This document shows positions 1-10,188 of a stretch of DNA of 64,000 bases, piece after piece. This DNA comes from Treponema sp. UBA4307. Its GTDB lineage: Bacteria > Spirochaetota > Spirochaetia > Treponematales > Treponemataceae. Position 1 is the first letter of the stretch. Every line of letters starts with the position of its first letter. The DNA is taken from assembly GCA_002394685.1 (NCBI GenBank), contig DGUP01000059.1, positions 44,968 through 108,967 on the forward strand. Reading direction: 5' to 3'. Under the pieces are notes generated by a model that was not told where the DNA came from, searched no databases, and worked only from the letters and a program-made list of their open reading frames with translations. A program made the translations under genes and the position numbers.

Positions 1-1681
1 TATACAATTCCAGAGTGTTGTCACTTAAATGCACTGAATCATTTGCAGGGGAGATAATTATCTGTCCGGTGCTAAGGTTTGATATGTAATTAATATCTGT
101 AAAATCTGTGCCTGTTTTTGAAAGCACATAAATCTTTGACGTGTCATTTTCCAGAGTGATAATGGCATTTCTTGATTCAAAGACAGCAGAATGTGTAGAC
201 CCGCTTAAATAGATCGACACACCTGCCTGAATATTTATGTCACAGAGTTCAAGGTCAACTGCATACAGGGAACCAGATTTCATTGTCAGTGAATATTTAT
301 TTGCATCAGAAGACTTTATGCCGTACAGCCCCATGCCGTTAATGGAAAAACTATTAAAGCTGCCAGAATTGTTGATGACATAATCTGAATCCAAAATTAA
401 ATCAGACAAAAGAATTACGGTTACGTTTTCAATACCTGCATCCCTTGCAGCTGTCAGCACATCATTTATATTATTGTATGGAGCAAGCTTACTGCCATCC
501 ATATCATCTCCAGAGTAATCCTTGTTATAATAAAAAGCACCGCTTACAAGAGGATTTGCATAAGCTGAAGAAGAGTCCACAAAACCAGATTTATGTGACC
601 AGCTTTCAACAGACCAGTTTCCTGCCGCAAGAGTAATTTGGGCCCTGCCCTTACTGTGTCCGCTTCTGATCAAAACTCCCGAAGAATTCCTTACTTCATA
701 ATAAACATACGCATCTGGATTATCAGAAGGTGCATCAAAGGAAAGTGTAAAGTATCCGCTTTCATCAACTTCATAAAGCTCACCGTCCACTACATTACTT
801 ACAGGAGGCGAAAGTTTTCTGGATTTTGCAGAAGCCTTTGCCTGAGCAGAAAGACCCGCTTTATCTTTAATAATAATTTCAAAAGGAATTTCACTTTCAC
901 TGAGTTCCTGATCAGTTACAAAGTAAAGGGCCCTGGCAGAATTCTGCCCCGCAAATGTATTACCGCTTCCCGTTGTTTTATAACTTGTTCCAGAAGTAAA
1001 AAACTTAGTAGAATCCAGCCCAGTATCAGACACTGAAGGACTGCTTCCTAATTCAACAGGATATGTTTTTCCGTTAATGATAATGGAAGAAATATCTTTG
1101 TGAATTGTGCTCATGTCAGGCATATTAAATGCAAGAACATAATATTCTGTACCGCTTTCATTATCAGTTTGAAGAATTGTAAGATTTCTTACGGCAGGTG
1201 GTTCACTATTGCATCGAAGCTTAAACTTGTATGGCTCGTAAGCAGTTGTGTCACTTCCGTGAACAGACATATAGTAGGTAATCGTTCCGCTTAAATCACC
1301 GCCGCATTCCAGATTTTCAAGGCAATCTTCTTTCAAGGTAAGTTCAATTAAACTAGGGTCCTGGGCATTTTGAAAGATTGTGTAATAGGAAGTTGACCAG
1401 GCAGAATTATCTTCCGGTTCAAAATAAGCATTAAGAGTTTTTCTGGTAGGATTTCTGAGATAAAACTTGAGGATTTTTTCTTGTCCGGAAGGTATGCAGA
1501 TATAGCCTTCATTATCCACAGGATAAGTCCCCTCAAGATCAAGAAGTTCTATATTTGCGTTTTCTGTATAATCCTTGAAAAATTTTTGTATTCCTTTATT
1601 AAAATTGTTAGTAAAATAATCGCAGGAAATCATAAAAAAAAGACAAGGAATAAATCCTATGAGAAAACATTTCGTTTTCAT
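1..1681 (-). CDS. large secreted lipoprotein, C-terminus cut by window edge
   Basis: Open frame read on the minus strand from an ATG at 1681, with no stop before base 1, so about 560 residues of the N-terminal part are present. The start gives a lipoprotein signal peptide with lipobox MISC and acylated Cys20 (MKTKCFLIGF start). A GGAG lies upstream. The visible part contains beta-rich, Ig/Fn3-like stretches, then from roughly residue 400 segments resembling a right-handed beta-helix or pectate-lyase-like fold (short repeated strands such as SFSINGMGLYGI). No catalytic motif was recognised. It follows the barrel protein by 22 bases and is the last visible gene of the cyclase/FecR operon. Function unknown; surface exposure is inferred from lipidation and fold. 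Confidence 0.8.
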   Translation of the reverse strand, partial: MKTKCFLIGFIPCLFFMISCDYFTNNFNKGIQKFFKDYTENANIELLDLEGTYPVDNEGYICIPSGQEKILKFYLRNPTRKTLNAYFEPEDNSAWSTSYYTIFQNAQDPSLIELTLKEDCLENLECGGDLSGTITYYMSVHGSDTTAYEPYKFKLRCNSEPPAVRNLTILQTDNESGTEYYVLAFNMPDMSTIHKDISSIIINGKTYPVELGSSPSVSDTGLDSTKFFTSGTSYKTTGSGNTFAGQNSARALYFVTDQELSESEIPFEIIIKDKAGLSAQAKASAKSRKLSPPVSNVVDGELYEVDESGYFTLSFDAPSDNPDAYVYYEVRNSSGVLIRSGHSKGRAQITLAAGNWSVESWSHKSGFVDSSSAYANPLVSGAFYYNKDYSGDDMDGSKLAPYNNINDVLTAARDAGIENVTVILLSDLILDSDYVINNSGSFNSFSINGMGLYGIKSSDANKYSLTMKSGSLYAVDLELCDINIQAGVSIYLSGSTHSAVFESRNAIITLENDTSKIYVLSKTGTDFTDINYISNLSTGQIIISPANDSVHLSDNTLELY

Positions 1682-1703
1682 AATAACTTTCTCCATTCTA
1701 CTT

Positions 1704-3023
1704 TTAGAACTGCCAGCCAATACTTAATGTTGGAATCACTGCTCCATAGAACAACTCACTGCCTAAACCAACCTGAAAATCGAGTCCAATATCCATATAT
1801 AGTCTGTTTGTAAAATACCACTGAAAACTTCCACCCAGGTCCAGACCAGGAATAAAAGAACTAAAACTATCACTATTAATATTGTGAGGGAAATGGAACC
1901 TATAGTCAATAAAATTTACATGACCAAAGCCTGCACGGGCTTCAAGGGTTGCCATATGTCTTCTTTTATCTGGATCATCAGGATGAGCATAAAGGGGTTT
2001 CTGGAAAACCACACTTCCAAAAAAGTTCAGCACGTTGCCGTCAATAGTGTAATCATCACAGATATAAAACATTCTGGTGTAATAGGCGCTAAGACCAATT
2101 CCCAGATAACCCCACAAATGCTTTACAAACATAAAGTTTACTTTTCCATGAACGCTTAAAGGAAAAACTCGTGAATCAAAATAATCCGGGATAGTCTGAT
2201 CAAAAAGTACAACCGGGAAGGCATAACCGCCACTCACATCCAGATCCACAGCTTTTTTAAATTTTATTGTAAGTTCATTTCTTGAATTTTTTTCACTTTC
2301 CAGACCAGAGGCATCTCTTGCAACAAGATTGTAAGTACCAGGGTCAATTGTACGGAGATTAAAAGTGAGATTTACTTTCTGATTGTTATCATCGTGTTCA
2401 ATATCCACAGGTTTTGTTTCATAATCAGAACGGCCTGACTGATTGATAAGAACGTACTGAGTATAATTCACGTCATTTTCATCTTCCTGTAAATCAAAAA
2501 GATTTTTTCCAGAAATGTTGATTACACCATCATTTAATTCATCAAGATAAATTACATTTCCAAAATAAAGCTGAACTCCCAGACTTCTGACTTCAGGCTT
2601 AAAGGCTTTGTAAACATTAAACTCCGTCCAGTCAGATTCTACACTTGGAATTCCAAAGAGGTCATAAGTAATTATTTTGTAACGGTAGTGACCAGGATAC
2701 AAAAAAGGTTTTATCTGAACCTGACTTTCATTTCCCTCTGTCTCAAGCCGCCTTACTTCACTCCACTCGTCTTTTGAAGTGTTATATTCTTCTATAATAA
2801 CATCATAACGGTAAACCCAGGACGGATCCTTTTCATCCCATTCCAGAAGCTGCCATTCTTCTTCTGCACCTTCTACAGCTTCATCTTCTTCATTTTCAAC
2901 ATAGGTTTGAAGGGCAACAGTTTTCTTCTTTTTCTTTGATTTAGCAAAAGAAGGCATTGCAAGAAGAAAGATAAAAAAAGCTGAAATAAGAATTTTGAAA
3001 CTTTTACTTAGTGCTGAATGCAT
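1704..3023 (-). CDS. probable outer-membrane beta-barrel protein with Ig-like N-terminal domain
   Basis: 439 residues from the chosen ATG at 3023. That start gives a clean signal peptide (FIFLLAMPSFA, then a Lys run) and has an AAGGGGG-type ribosome site; a longer open frame to 3140 would place 39 non-signal residues in front and is rejected. The middle part (about 60-260) is beta-sandwich-like; the last ~170 residues alternate hydrophobic and polar residues and end in SIGWQF, a terminal Phe typical of barrels recognised by BamA. The start overlaps the end of the FecR gene by 20 bases, so translation is probably coupled. Exact function is unknown; it may be the outer-membrane partner of the FecR protein. 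Barrel assignment is inference from sequence pattern. Confidence 0.75.
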   Translation of the reverse strand: MHSALSKSFKILISAFFIFLLAMPSFAKSKKKKKTVALQTYVENEEDEAVEGAEEEWQLLEWDEKDPSWVYRYDVIIEEYNTSKDEWSEVRRLETEGNESQVQIKPFLYPGHYRYKIITYDLFGIPSVESDWTEFNVYKAFKPEVRSLGVQLYFGNVIYLDELNDGVINISGKNLFDLQEDENDVNYTQYVLINQSGRSDYETKPVDIEHDDNNQKVNLTFNLRTIDPGTYNLVARDASGLESEKNSRNELTIKFKKAVDLDVSGGYAFPVVLFDQTIPDYFDSRVFPLSVHGKVNFMFVKHLWGYLGIGLSAYYTRMFYICDDYTIDGNVLNFFGSVVFQKPLYAHPDDPDKRRHMATLEARAGFGHVNFIDYRFHFPHNINSDSFSSFIPGLDLGGSFQWYFTNRLYMDIGLDFQVGLGSELFYGAVIPTLSIGWQF

Positions 3024-5934
3024 TCTTTGCCCCCTTACCTTTAGACTTTTCTGGTTTTGGAACTGCAGTACGGAACGAGCTTTCCGCTTTTTTTCCTTCC
3101 TGAAGAACTGTGTCCAGCTGACCGTCACCATCTGTATCAATAAGGTTCCGCGCTTCTACAATAAACCACCAGGTTCCTTCATAAAGCTTATCCTTATCGC
3201 TCTTACTCTTCTGGGCATTAATAACTTCAAGCCACATAAGGTCCAGAGAGTTTGTATTTGTTGTAGTTGTATAAAGAACTTTATCCGTTCTATTTTGAAT
3301 CTGAACAACGTATTCTGTTGCGTACTGAACTTTATCCCAGCTCAGGTGAATTGAACGAGGATTTGAAAGATTCTGCAAATATTCTGCATCAAGAATTTCC
3401 GGGCTTGCCTGAAGATTCTGTGCAGCAGGAAGCGGTTCAACTGGAGTAAGAATAAAGCGTCCAACTTTTGAAGGATCGCTGTTTGAAATATCCACCCCAT
3501 CCAGAGTTTCTGCAAAAACAATAATTTCGAATTCACCACCATCAGTTAAATCCGGATTATTAATCTTTACAGTTCTGTCTGCAACAAGGCGGCCTGTTCC
3601 CGGTACTTCAGGATCTTCAGGAATTCTGAGGACTTCCGTACGCTGATTATTCTTTTCAACTCTATAGAGAACAATCTGAGCCTTTCTTACTTCATCAACT
3701 GCATTCCACTGAATTGTAATTTTATTCCGGGCAGCAGTTGCACCGTCAATAACTGCATTTTTTTCCGGAAGAATAATATCAACCGGCTTAAGTTTTACCA
3801 AAGTAAATACACGTTCATTAATATAACCAGTACGGCGGCTTACAATTCCAGGAATTGCGTTACCTCTGGCCTGAATTTCAATTCTATAATTTTCTTTATC
3901 AACAAAGCCCTGACCCCAGTACATATCAAGGTTGAGTTTTGTATCATAAACATTGTCTGTATAAAGAAGTTCCCCTGTTGAAATGCGGTAAATTTCTACT
4001 CTATAGAAATCCGCATCATCTACAGGAGTCCAGTTAAAGGTGAAAGGTTTATTGTCCCTGACAATCGCTTTGTCTTCCAGATCAATAAGATTACTTCTTG
4101 CAAGATTGCCCACAACTGTAAAATGTTTAGCCGGTGTATCCAGAACCATTCCATCAGTTTTAGAAACAGAATGAAGTCTCCAGTAATAATCTCCAGACGA
4201 CAGATTAACGCCAGAATAATTATATTCATCAGCAGCTGTAACAAATACCTTGTCATTAAACTGACTGTCTCGTGCAATTTCCAGAGTACTTTCAAATCCA
4301 GCAGGAAGATTTTTTCTCCATGTAAAACGCAAGTCCATTACAAGGTTTTCGCTAACCATATAGTCCTGGGCAGGTTCAATTGTGCGCTGTTCCGGATTTC
4401 CAATCATTGCATAGAATGTATGAACATCTGAACGAGGAGATTGATTACCTTCAAAATCCACAAAGCTTACACCCCAGTACCAGTTTCCTTCTTTCAAAAC
4501 AGAAGAGGCTTTTACAGAAACATAGTTGTTGGCAGTTTCTGCAGTAAATACAGGATTTGTAAGACTTGGATTATCAGCAATCAGAAGTTTATAGTTCGAA
4601 GCTTCCTCATCCATTTTCCATGAGAAGGAAGTGTTCTTTGCATGACTTTCAATGTTAACTACAGAATCCTGGGCTGGTAAAAAAAGCACAGGACTTGTGA
4701 GGCTGGATTTTTTTTCTACCCGGAAAGAATTGACCTGAGAAGGTGCGGCAAAACCTTCACCGTTTACTGCAAAAAATGGAGTGACCTGCCAGTAGTAAAA
4801 TCCTTCATTTAAAGTAGAAATTACGCTGGAAGGTGAACTTACTCTCTGGGTAATTACCGGGCTGGACATATCCTGACTTTTAGAAACCAGGAGTCTGTAA
4901 CTCTGAGCACCTGCAACTTCAGACCAGGTAAAGCGAACGGCAGGATTACGGCTTCTATATGAGTAAGAATAATCTTCTACAGGTGTAATAAGATTTGGTG
5001 ACAGTCCCTGAATGATTTGTATTTTACTTGCAACAGAATAATCATCATCCCTTATTACATCAGGACTTTCCATGTCTGCCACTCGAAGTCTCCAGTAATA
5101 ACTTCCTTCTCCAAGAGAAATATTTTGTCTTGAAACAGAACTTACATCTTCAGAAGAAATCATAATGGAAAACTTTTTATCCTTTGCAATTTCCAGTAAA
5201 AGTTTTTTTCCATAAGGAATATTTGAAGTCTGCCATTCAAAACGGGCATCATAATTTCCCTGAGTGTGGTAGACAACTTTTTCATTTGGTTTTGGTGAAG
5301 TAACAGCAAGCAGAGGGAGAGTTAACTGATTCTCAGAAACTTCAATAGTATCACCTTCCCGGAGGGATTTATTGTCGCCGGAAAGATTGAATACTCTGGC
5401 ATCTCCCTTAAAGACCTGAACCTGAAAACTGTCATCATCTTTGTTACCTTTTGCAGTAACCGATGAACCGGAATTTACATTCATGTATGAAGAGCCGTAT
5501 GTAAGAACAAAGCCTGCACTCTCTTCAGAAGCATCTACGCTGGCCTGACCTTCCATCAAATCAGCTCCGGCACCTTTTTCTTCATCAAGAAAAATCTGAG
5601 CCATGGTACTTTCCATAAGAACCATTTGAGTACCGTCATTAAATTTTACAGTTGCTTCAGACTGCTCTGCTGTATGGATTGTATCTCCATTGTAAAGATA
5701 AGAATTCTGTTTAAGCCGGTCCCAGATACTGCGGTTTAACAGACGACGCTGGGCGGTTTTATACTTAAATGAAATGGTAGCAATTGGTTCTTCATTCAAG
5801 TTGCTGAGAGTTTTAGTAAAGTTGTTTACAAAAAAAACTGAAGAGGCGGCTACAGCGATTACACAGATTATAATTGCAATCCAGAACGGAGCAGCCAGAT
5901 CATTGCTTAACTTGGATTTTGTTTTCTTCTTCAT
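3004..5934 (-). CDS. FecR-domain protein with repeated beta-sandwich modules
   Basis: 976 residues. A single N-terminal membrane segment (about 18-42, FWIAIIICVIAVAASS) is followed by a FecR domain (about 70-190) recognisable from LYNGDTI, the KFNDGTQM segment and the FKGDARVF end. The rest is a series of Fn3/Ig-like repeats, several carrying a conserved aromatic motif (SYYWRLR, FYYWQVT, NWYWGVS, DYYWRLH) at about 90-residue spacing. FecR domains in other bacteria relay signals across the envelope; spirochaetes have large FecR proteins without a sigma factor partner. Most of the protein should be periplasmic. The start codon lies inside the 3' end of the adenylate cyclase gene (35-base overlap), linking it to cAMP signalling. 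Ends in a Lys-rich tail. Specific ligand unknown. Confidence 0.8.
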   Translation of the reverse strand: MKKKTKSKLSNDLAAPFWIAIIICVIAVAASSVFFVNNFTKTLSNLNEEPIATISFKYKTAQRRLLNRSIWDRLKQNSYLYNGDTIHTAEQSEATVKFNDGTQMVLMESTMAQIFLDEEKGAGADLMEGQASVDASEESAGFVLTYGSSYMNVNSGSSVTAKGNKDDDSFQVQVFKGDARVFNLSGDNKSLREGDTIEVSENQLTLPLLAVTSPKPNEKVVYHTQGNYDARFEWQTSNIPYGKKLLLEIAKDKKFSIMISSEDVSSVSRQNISLGEGSYYWRLRVADMESPDVIRDDDYSVASKIQIIQGLSPNLITPVEDYSYSYRSRNPAVRFTWSEVAGAQSYRLLVSKSQDMSSPVITQRVSSPSSVISTLNEGFYYWQVTPFFAVNGEGFAAPSQVNSFRVEKKSSLTSPVLFLPAQDSVVNIESHAKNTSFSWKMDEEASNYKLLIADNPSLTNPVFTAETANNYVSVKASSVLKEGNWYWGVSFVDFEGNQSPRSDVHTFYAMIGNPEQRTIEPAQDYMVSENLVMDLRFTWRKNLPAGFESTLEIARDSQFNDKVFVTAADEYNYSGVNLSSGDYYWRLHSVSKTDGMVLDTPAKHFTVVGNLARSNLIDLEDKAIVRDNKPFTFNWTPVDDADFYRVEIYRISTGELLYTDNVYDTKLNLDMYWGQGFVDKENYRIEIQARGNAIPGIVSRRTGYINERVFTLVKLKPVDIILPEKNAVIDGATAARNKITIQWNAVDEVRKAQIVLYRVEKNNQRTEVLRIPEDPEVPGTGRLVADRTVKINNPDLTDGGEFEIIVFAETLDGVDISNSDPSKVGRFILTPVEPLPAAQNLQASPEILDAEYLQNLSNPRSIHLSWDKVQYATEYVVQIQNRTDKVLYTTTTNTNSLDLMWLEVINAQKSKSDKDKLYEGTWWFIVEARNLIDTDGDGQLDTVLQEGKKAESSFRTAVPKPEKSKGKGAKNAFSTK

Positions 5935-8032
5935 TCAGATTAACCTTTTCAAAATCAGGAATTGGAATGCCCAGCATTGTACGCACTTCGTTAAGAGTTC
6001 TTGGACCAGTAGGGCCAGCAGCTTTTTTACAGGCTTCATCCAAAACAAAATCTTTATTTCCTGCCTTAAAGAATTTCTCCAGATCAAAGTGAGGCATATT
6101 AACAACACCGTAGAAGTGCTGAGCCCCCTTACCTTTTACTTCAAATTCTACAGGAATGCGCTCAACAATAATTTCATTTTCATAGTTATCCTGAGGAATT
6201 CTAAAGCCGTTTTCGTCACAGCGGATATAATCCTTTTTGATAAGGTCATAAGTGTCCTGGGTAATGAGGATATCAGTACCACATGGCTTATTTGAACTTT
6301 CTGTTCTGCTAGCAAAGTTTACTGCATCTCCAATAGCGGTGTATTCCATCTTGTCCTGACCGCCCATAATTCCTGCAGTAGCACGGCCTGTATTCAAACC
6401 ACAGCCGATTCTAATATGAGGCTTGTACTGTGCCCTTGGTTCTCTTTCATGGAGTCTGGTAAATTCTTCAGCATCCTTGTTGTATTTCATCAGGGCATAG
6501 CGCATGGCAATTGTTCCACGAATTGCGGAAACTGCATCTGACTGAACAATTTTTCTGTGCTTTTCAGCGAGGATTTTTTTATCAGGATTTGAATCCGGAA
6601 GATTTTCAAAATCCAGACTTTCATCACGAAGAATTCCCCAGACTGCCATAATTGCATCCCCTTCGAACTTGTCTACGTTACCGCCGCTGAGAGAAATACA
6701 CTCTACCATACGGCCCATATAGTCATTCAAAAAGGCGATAATTTCTTTTGGAGAATCATTTCCAAATTTATTTTTGAAACCGTCAGAAATTGCAGTAAAT
6801 CCGCGGATGTCTGAGAAGAAGATTGTAATATCCTTCAAGTGAGGTTCAAAATCAATTTCTTTACGGGCAATGGCTTTTGCAACTCCACGGTTTGTAAATT
6901 TAGCAAAAGTGTTCAGGAAGCCCTGCTCATCTTTTGTAGACTGATTAAGTACACCAATTTCGTCCCAGCGTTTGGTTTTCAGGGAAGAAATAAGTTCTGT
7001 TTCAAAATTACCCTGCTGAATTTCATCTGCAGCAGCAGTAAGTTTTCTGAGGTGAAGGGAAATTGCATAACGTGAAAAGAAAAGAATTAAAATGATAGAA
7101 ATAAAGAATACAATTGCTGTAATCAGAATATTATTGTGCCGTGTGTCCCTTACCCCTTCAAGAATTGTATCCAGCTGAACAGTTGTAAGTACTACAATAT
7201 CTGCAACAGAAATCTTTTCGTAAGCACCAAAGAAATCCACATCAAGTCCGTTTTCATCTTTTACGGTAAAAGGAACCTGGCGGCTGTCTTCACTGTTTTC
7301 GTTATTTTCCCGAACCTTTTTTACAAGAGGATAATTTCTGAAACTTTCTCCTGCCAGAATTTTTTCACTGTCAGGGTGAACCAGAAGTTCATCAGAGTCA
7401 TTGATTACAAATGTAGTATTTCCTGAACCACTTCCTAAAATATCACCTAAAGTTAAACTGCTGAAAAGGATAATGCAGGACTGATCACGACCGTTTTCCT
7501 TCCAGGGATAAAACATTGCAATTGTAGGGACTGTAATAAAAGGGGATGCATTAACCGCAACTGTTTCTCCATTGCAGGACCTGTTAAGCACATCCTGGTT
7601 CATGGTGAGAAAATAATCCATAGCAGTAACATCAATTTCGTTGGAAATAAAAAACTGATTATTAATAATTTTGTCGTCTGCAGGATTTGGATTTACAATA
7701 CTGTCAGAAGAAATTACATAAATTGCAGCAATATCCTGGTTTCTTTCAAGAAAGACTGTTGCGGCCTGACGGGCACTGGCAGAATGACGGCCGCCGCTCA
7801 TTACATTGATTAAATCCAGCAGCTGAAATACATTTGCACGGATTGTGGAAAGTTTGTCTTCCACTGTTGAAGCTGCCTTTGAATTTAAAGACAAATTACT
7901 ATCCTGAGCTGTAACCTGAACGTCACGTCCCATGAGTTCACTTGAAAAATAAGTCAACGTGCCAAGGGATAACAAAACAACGAGCCCAATAATAATGGCA
8001 AGTTTTACACCGATTGGAAACTTTACTCTCAT
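5900..8032 (-). CDS. membrane-bound class III adenylate/guanylate cyclase with Cache-type sensor
   Basis: 710 residues. Two membrane segments (about 11-30 and 302-322) bracket a periplasmic sensor of the double-Cache type. A HAMP-like linker (about 324-370) leads to a class III cyclase domain (about 400-640). Metal-binding aspartates are visible as Asp408 in FFSDIRGF and Asp459 in GDAIMAVW; Lys455 in VDKFEGD and the YTAIGDAVNFASR segment fit ATP rather than GTP as substrate. The product is therefore probably cAMP, made in response to an external ligand. First gene of the operon with the FecR and barrel genes. The start has only a weak GTGAG ribosome site. Ligand and effector are unknown. Confidence 0.88.
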   Translation of the reverse strand: MRVKFPIGVKLAIIIGLVVLLSLGTLTYFSSELMGRDVQVTAQDSNLSLNSKAASTVEDKLSTIRANVFQLLDLINVMSGGRHSASARQAATVFLERNQDIAAIYVISSDSIVNPNPADDKIINNQFFISNEIDVTAMDYFLTMNQDVLNRSCNGETVAVNASPFITVPTIAMFYPWKENGRDQSCIILFSSLTLGDILGSGSGNTTFVINDSDELLVHPDSEKILAGESFRNYPLVKKVRENNENSEDSRQVPFTVKDENGLDVDFFGAYEKISVADIVVLTTVQLDTILEGVRDTRHNNILITAIVFFISIILILFFSRYAISLHLRKLTAAADEIQQGNFETELISSLKTKRWDEIGVLNQSTKDEQGFLNTFAKFTNRGVAKAIARKEIDFEPHLKDITIFFSDIRGFTAISDGFKNKFGNDSPKEIIAFLNDYMGRMVECISLSGGNVDKFEGDAIMAVWGILRDESLDFENLPDSNPDKKILAEKHRKIVQSDAVSAIRGTIAMRYALMKYNKDAEEFTRLHEREPRAQYKPHIRIGCGLNTGRATAGIMGGQDKMEYTAIGDAVNFASRTESSNKPCGTDILITQDTYDLIKKDYIRCDENGFRIPQDNYENEIIVERIPVEFEVKGKGAQHFYGVVNMPHFDLEKFFKAGNKDFVLDEACKKAAGPTGPRTLNEVRTMLGIPIPDFEKVNLNEEENKIQVKQ

Positions 8033-8112
8033 ACTCTCACATACTTTTTTATAGCAGAAATTTATTAACTTAGAGTTAAAACCCTTCTATATGACATATA
8101 ACACAATTTTTA

Positions 8113-8152
8113 TAAAAAACAAATCTCCAGAACCTCAAATTCCGGAAATTTG
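8113..8152 (-). terminator. intrinsic terminator after the GH5 gene
   Basis: On the minus strand a 13-bp stem (8140-8152 with 8120-8132, all positions pairing including two G-U pairs) and 7-base loop are followed by a run of six T. It sits 45 bases downstream of the endoglucanase stop and isolates it from the cyclase operon. Confidence 0.8.
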
Positions 8153-8196
8153 CATAAATATATTAGAATTTTCGGTTGATGTGAGAGAAAACTTGA

Positions 8197-9987
8197 TTAT
8201 TTAAGAGTAAGTATTACATCCCGTATAGTAAGAGGTGAAGGGGTGCGGCCTTCTCCCTCAGGGCTGAGAATTTTTATAATCATTTTTGAAAGATTTAAGC
8301 TTTTATCAGCCGTCCACTGAATTGTAATGTCACATGCATCTCCAGGAGGATAAGTACATGCATTATCCCAGTTATCTCTGGTTACCTTATCTCCGGAAGT
8401 ATCATAAAGTTCAAAACAGTGACACTTATAGTTTTCACCTAATTCAGGGCGGGTAAATTTTAATGTTAAAGTCTGCCCCTGGGTGATTTGAGTTTTTGCT
8501 GAATCTGTCAGAGAACAGGTCAAATCATATCCATCCACCTCCATCTGAATATAATCAACACAAAAAATTTCTTTTCCTCCGTTATAGGTGATAGGGCGTC
8601 CGTCGGAAGTACCATTTAATTCTGCACTGTAATTTCTTCCATTATATACATCAGCTAAAACCTCATCAAAAAATCCCAGCTGCTCTCCGTCTTTTTTAAA
8701 GAAAGTATTACAATCCCAGAGGAAAGGAACGTAATTGTAAGTGTCGCTGTTGTCCAGAATATTGGTTATCCACTTTTCATAACCGTCTTTTTTATTAGTT
8801 TGAGAAGTACCGTCATCTTTTTTTGGGGCACCATATTCACCAATCATTACACCATAACCGGCATCAGTAAACTTCTTCATTTTATACAGAAGGGCATTCT
8901 GAGTTTCCACATCTTCTTCCGTTCCCCAGTATTCTGAATAACCCCAGTCATTATTTTTATCTTCTACAAGAGCATAGATAGCAGGAGCATAATAATGAAC
9001 TGAAATAAAAAGTTTTTGAGTTCCAGAATTTGCAGAATCTACCGGCATTTTATACAGAGCGGAACAGGTTTTTTCTATGTCTGTATCATAATCTGCAATT
9101 AAAAGAAATCGATCTGTATTTTTACCACCGGTTGAACGAATCCAGTCTACAAAGTGCTGGTTTATCTGAAGGATTTTTTTATAGCACTGTTCTTTTGTAA
9201 AGCTGCCTTCCTCAGAATAATGAGCCACTGCAGGATTAAGCCGTTCGTCCACCTTACAGTCAATTTTATCATTTAAGCGGTCCCCTAATTCTTCATTGGC
9301 ACTTTCAAATATAAGGGTATGTGGATAGTTTTTAAAATAAGTTCCTACCTGCATCCAGATTGATTTGTAAATTTTCCAGGCAAGATTTTCATTATGGCTG
9401 AAAAGTCCCCACCACTGACGATCCCAGTGATCATTTATCATTACAATAAGTCCGGAATCCAGAGCCATATTTACAATCTGTCCCACCCGATTCATAAAGC
9501 TTTCATTTATTATAAAATCACCACGGCTCCAGTCCATTGTATTTGTCCAGGCAACAGGAATGCGCACACAGTCAAATCCGGCCGCTTTCATTGCCTCAAA
9601 CATTTCTTTTGTTGTTACAGGCTGCCCCCAAGCCCTTTCATAAATGGTAACATCACTTTCTGAATAACTCAGCCTATCTCCTGTTGCTTCTAAAGTGTTG
9701 CCAAGATTTATACCATTTCCCATCACTCTGCTGAATTCCAGGGCATTCATAGCGGTATAAATTGAATCATCTGAAGGAGTAAAAGAATTATCAGATTGAG
9801 GAAGAGAAAAATCCAGATCCGGATCCATATTAACATCAGAATTCTCTTCAGTCTCCGGAACTTCACTAGTACCGTAGTCTAAACCATTCCCTATATCATC
9901 ATTACAGGAAATTAAACAAAAAACTGCTGTGAAAACTTGAAGAAAAGAAATTAAAGTTAATATAAAAGATTTTCTTGTACCTGCCAT
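8197..9987 (-). CDS. lipoprotein endoglucanase-type glycoside hydrolase, family GH5
   Basis: 596 residues from ATG 9987, chosen because it has GGGAG upstream and yields a lipoprotein signal (FCLISC, Cys28); the longer frame to 10050 adds 21 non-signal residues. A Ser/Asp/Glu-rich linker (about 29-85) tethers a GH5 catalytic domain (about 90-430): NGINLGNTLEA near the start, acid/base Glu232 in FESANEEL, His331 in SVHYYAP and nucleophile Glu384 in MIGEYGAP. The pattern is like subfamily GH5_4 (endo-beta-glucanase, xyloglucanase or mannanase). The last ~120 residues form an extra beta-rich domain that could bind carbohydrate; it matches no family I can name. Likely cell-surface enzyme for plant polysaccharides. 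Monocistronic, divergent from the ABC-F gene. Confidence 0.88.
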   Translation of the reverse strand: MAGTRKSFILTLISFLQVFTAVFCLISCNDDIGNGLDYGTSEVPETEENSDVNMDPDLDFSLPQSDNSFTPSDDSIYTAMNALEFSRVMGNGINLGNTLEATGDRLSYSESDVTIYERAWGQPVTTKEMFEAMKAAGFDCVRIPVAWTNTMDWSRGDFIINESFMNRVGQIVNMALDSGLIVMINDHWDRQWWGLFSHNENLAWKIYKSIWMQVGTYFKNYPHTLIFESANEELGDRLNDKIDCKVDERLNPAVAHYSEEGSFTKEQCYKKILQINQHFVDWIRSTGGKNTDRFLLIADYDTDIEKTCSALYKMPVDSANSGTQKLFISVHYYAPAIYALVEDKNNDWGYSEYWGTEEDVETQNALLYKMKKFTDAGYGVMIGEYGAPKKDDGTSQTNKKDGYEKWITNILDNSDTYNYVPFLWDCNTFFKKDGEQLGFFDEVLADVYNGRNYSAELNGTSDGRPITYNGGKEIFCVDYIQMEVDGYDLTCSLTDSAKTQITQGQTLTLKFTRPELGENYKCHCFELYDTSGDKVTRDNWDNACTYPPGDACDITIQWTADKSLNLSKMIIKILSPEGEGRTPSPLTIRDVILTLK

Positions 9988-10188
9988 AAAAACTCCCTGG
10001 AAATTCAAATCATCCATTTTCAGACTAACATTACTTGTAATTGCAGACAAATAAAGATTTGTTCTATAACAATAGATTTAATCTCCCCGCCCGGAGTATT
10101 TAAAAAGAAGGAAAATAAGTTTATATTTAGGAAACAAAATGGACCTGCCATAAAAGGTCAAATATTTTCTGGAATACTGGAGACAAAA

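Noticed and set aside
638..1294. plus-strand open frames at the left end
   Set aside because: Cys/Arg/Ile-rich translations are shadows of the minus-strand lipoprotein, which has a signal peptide and continuous frame.
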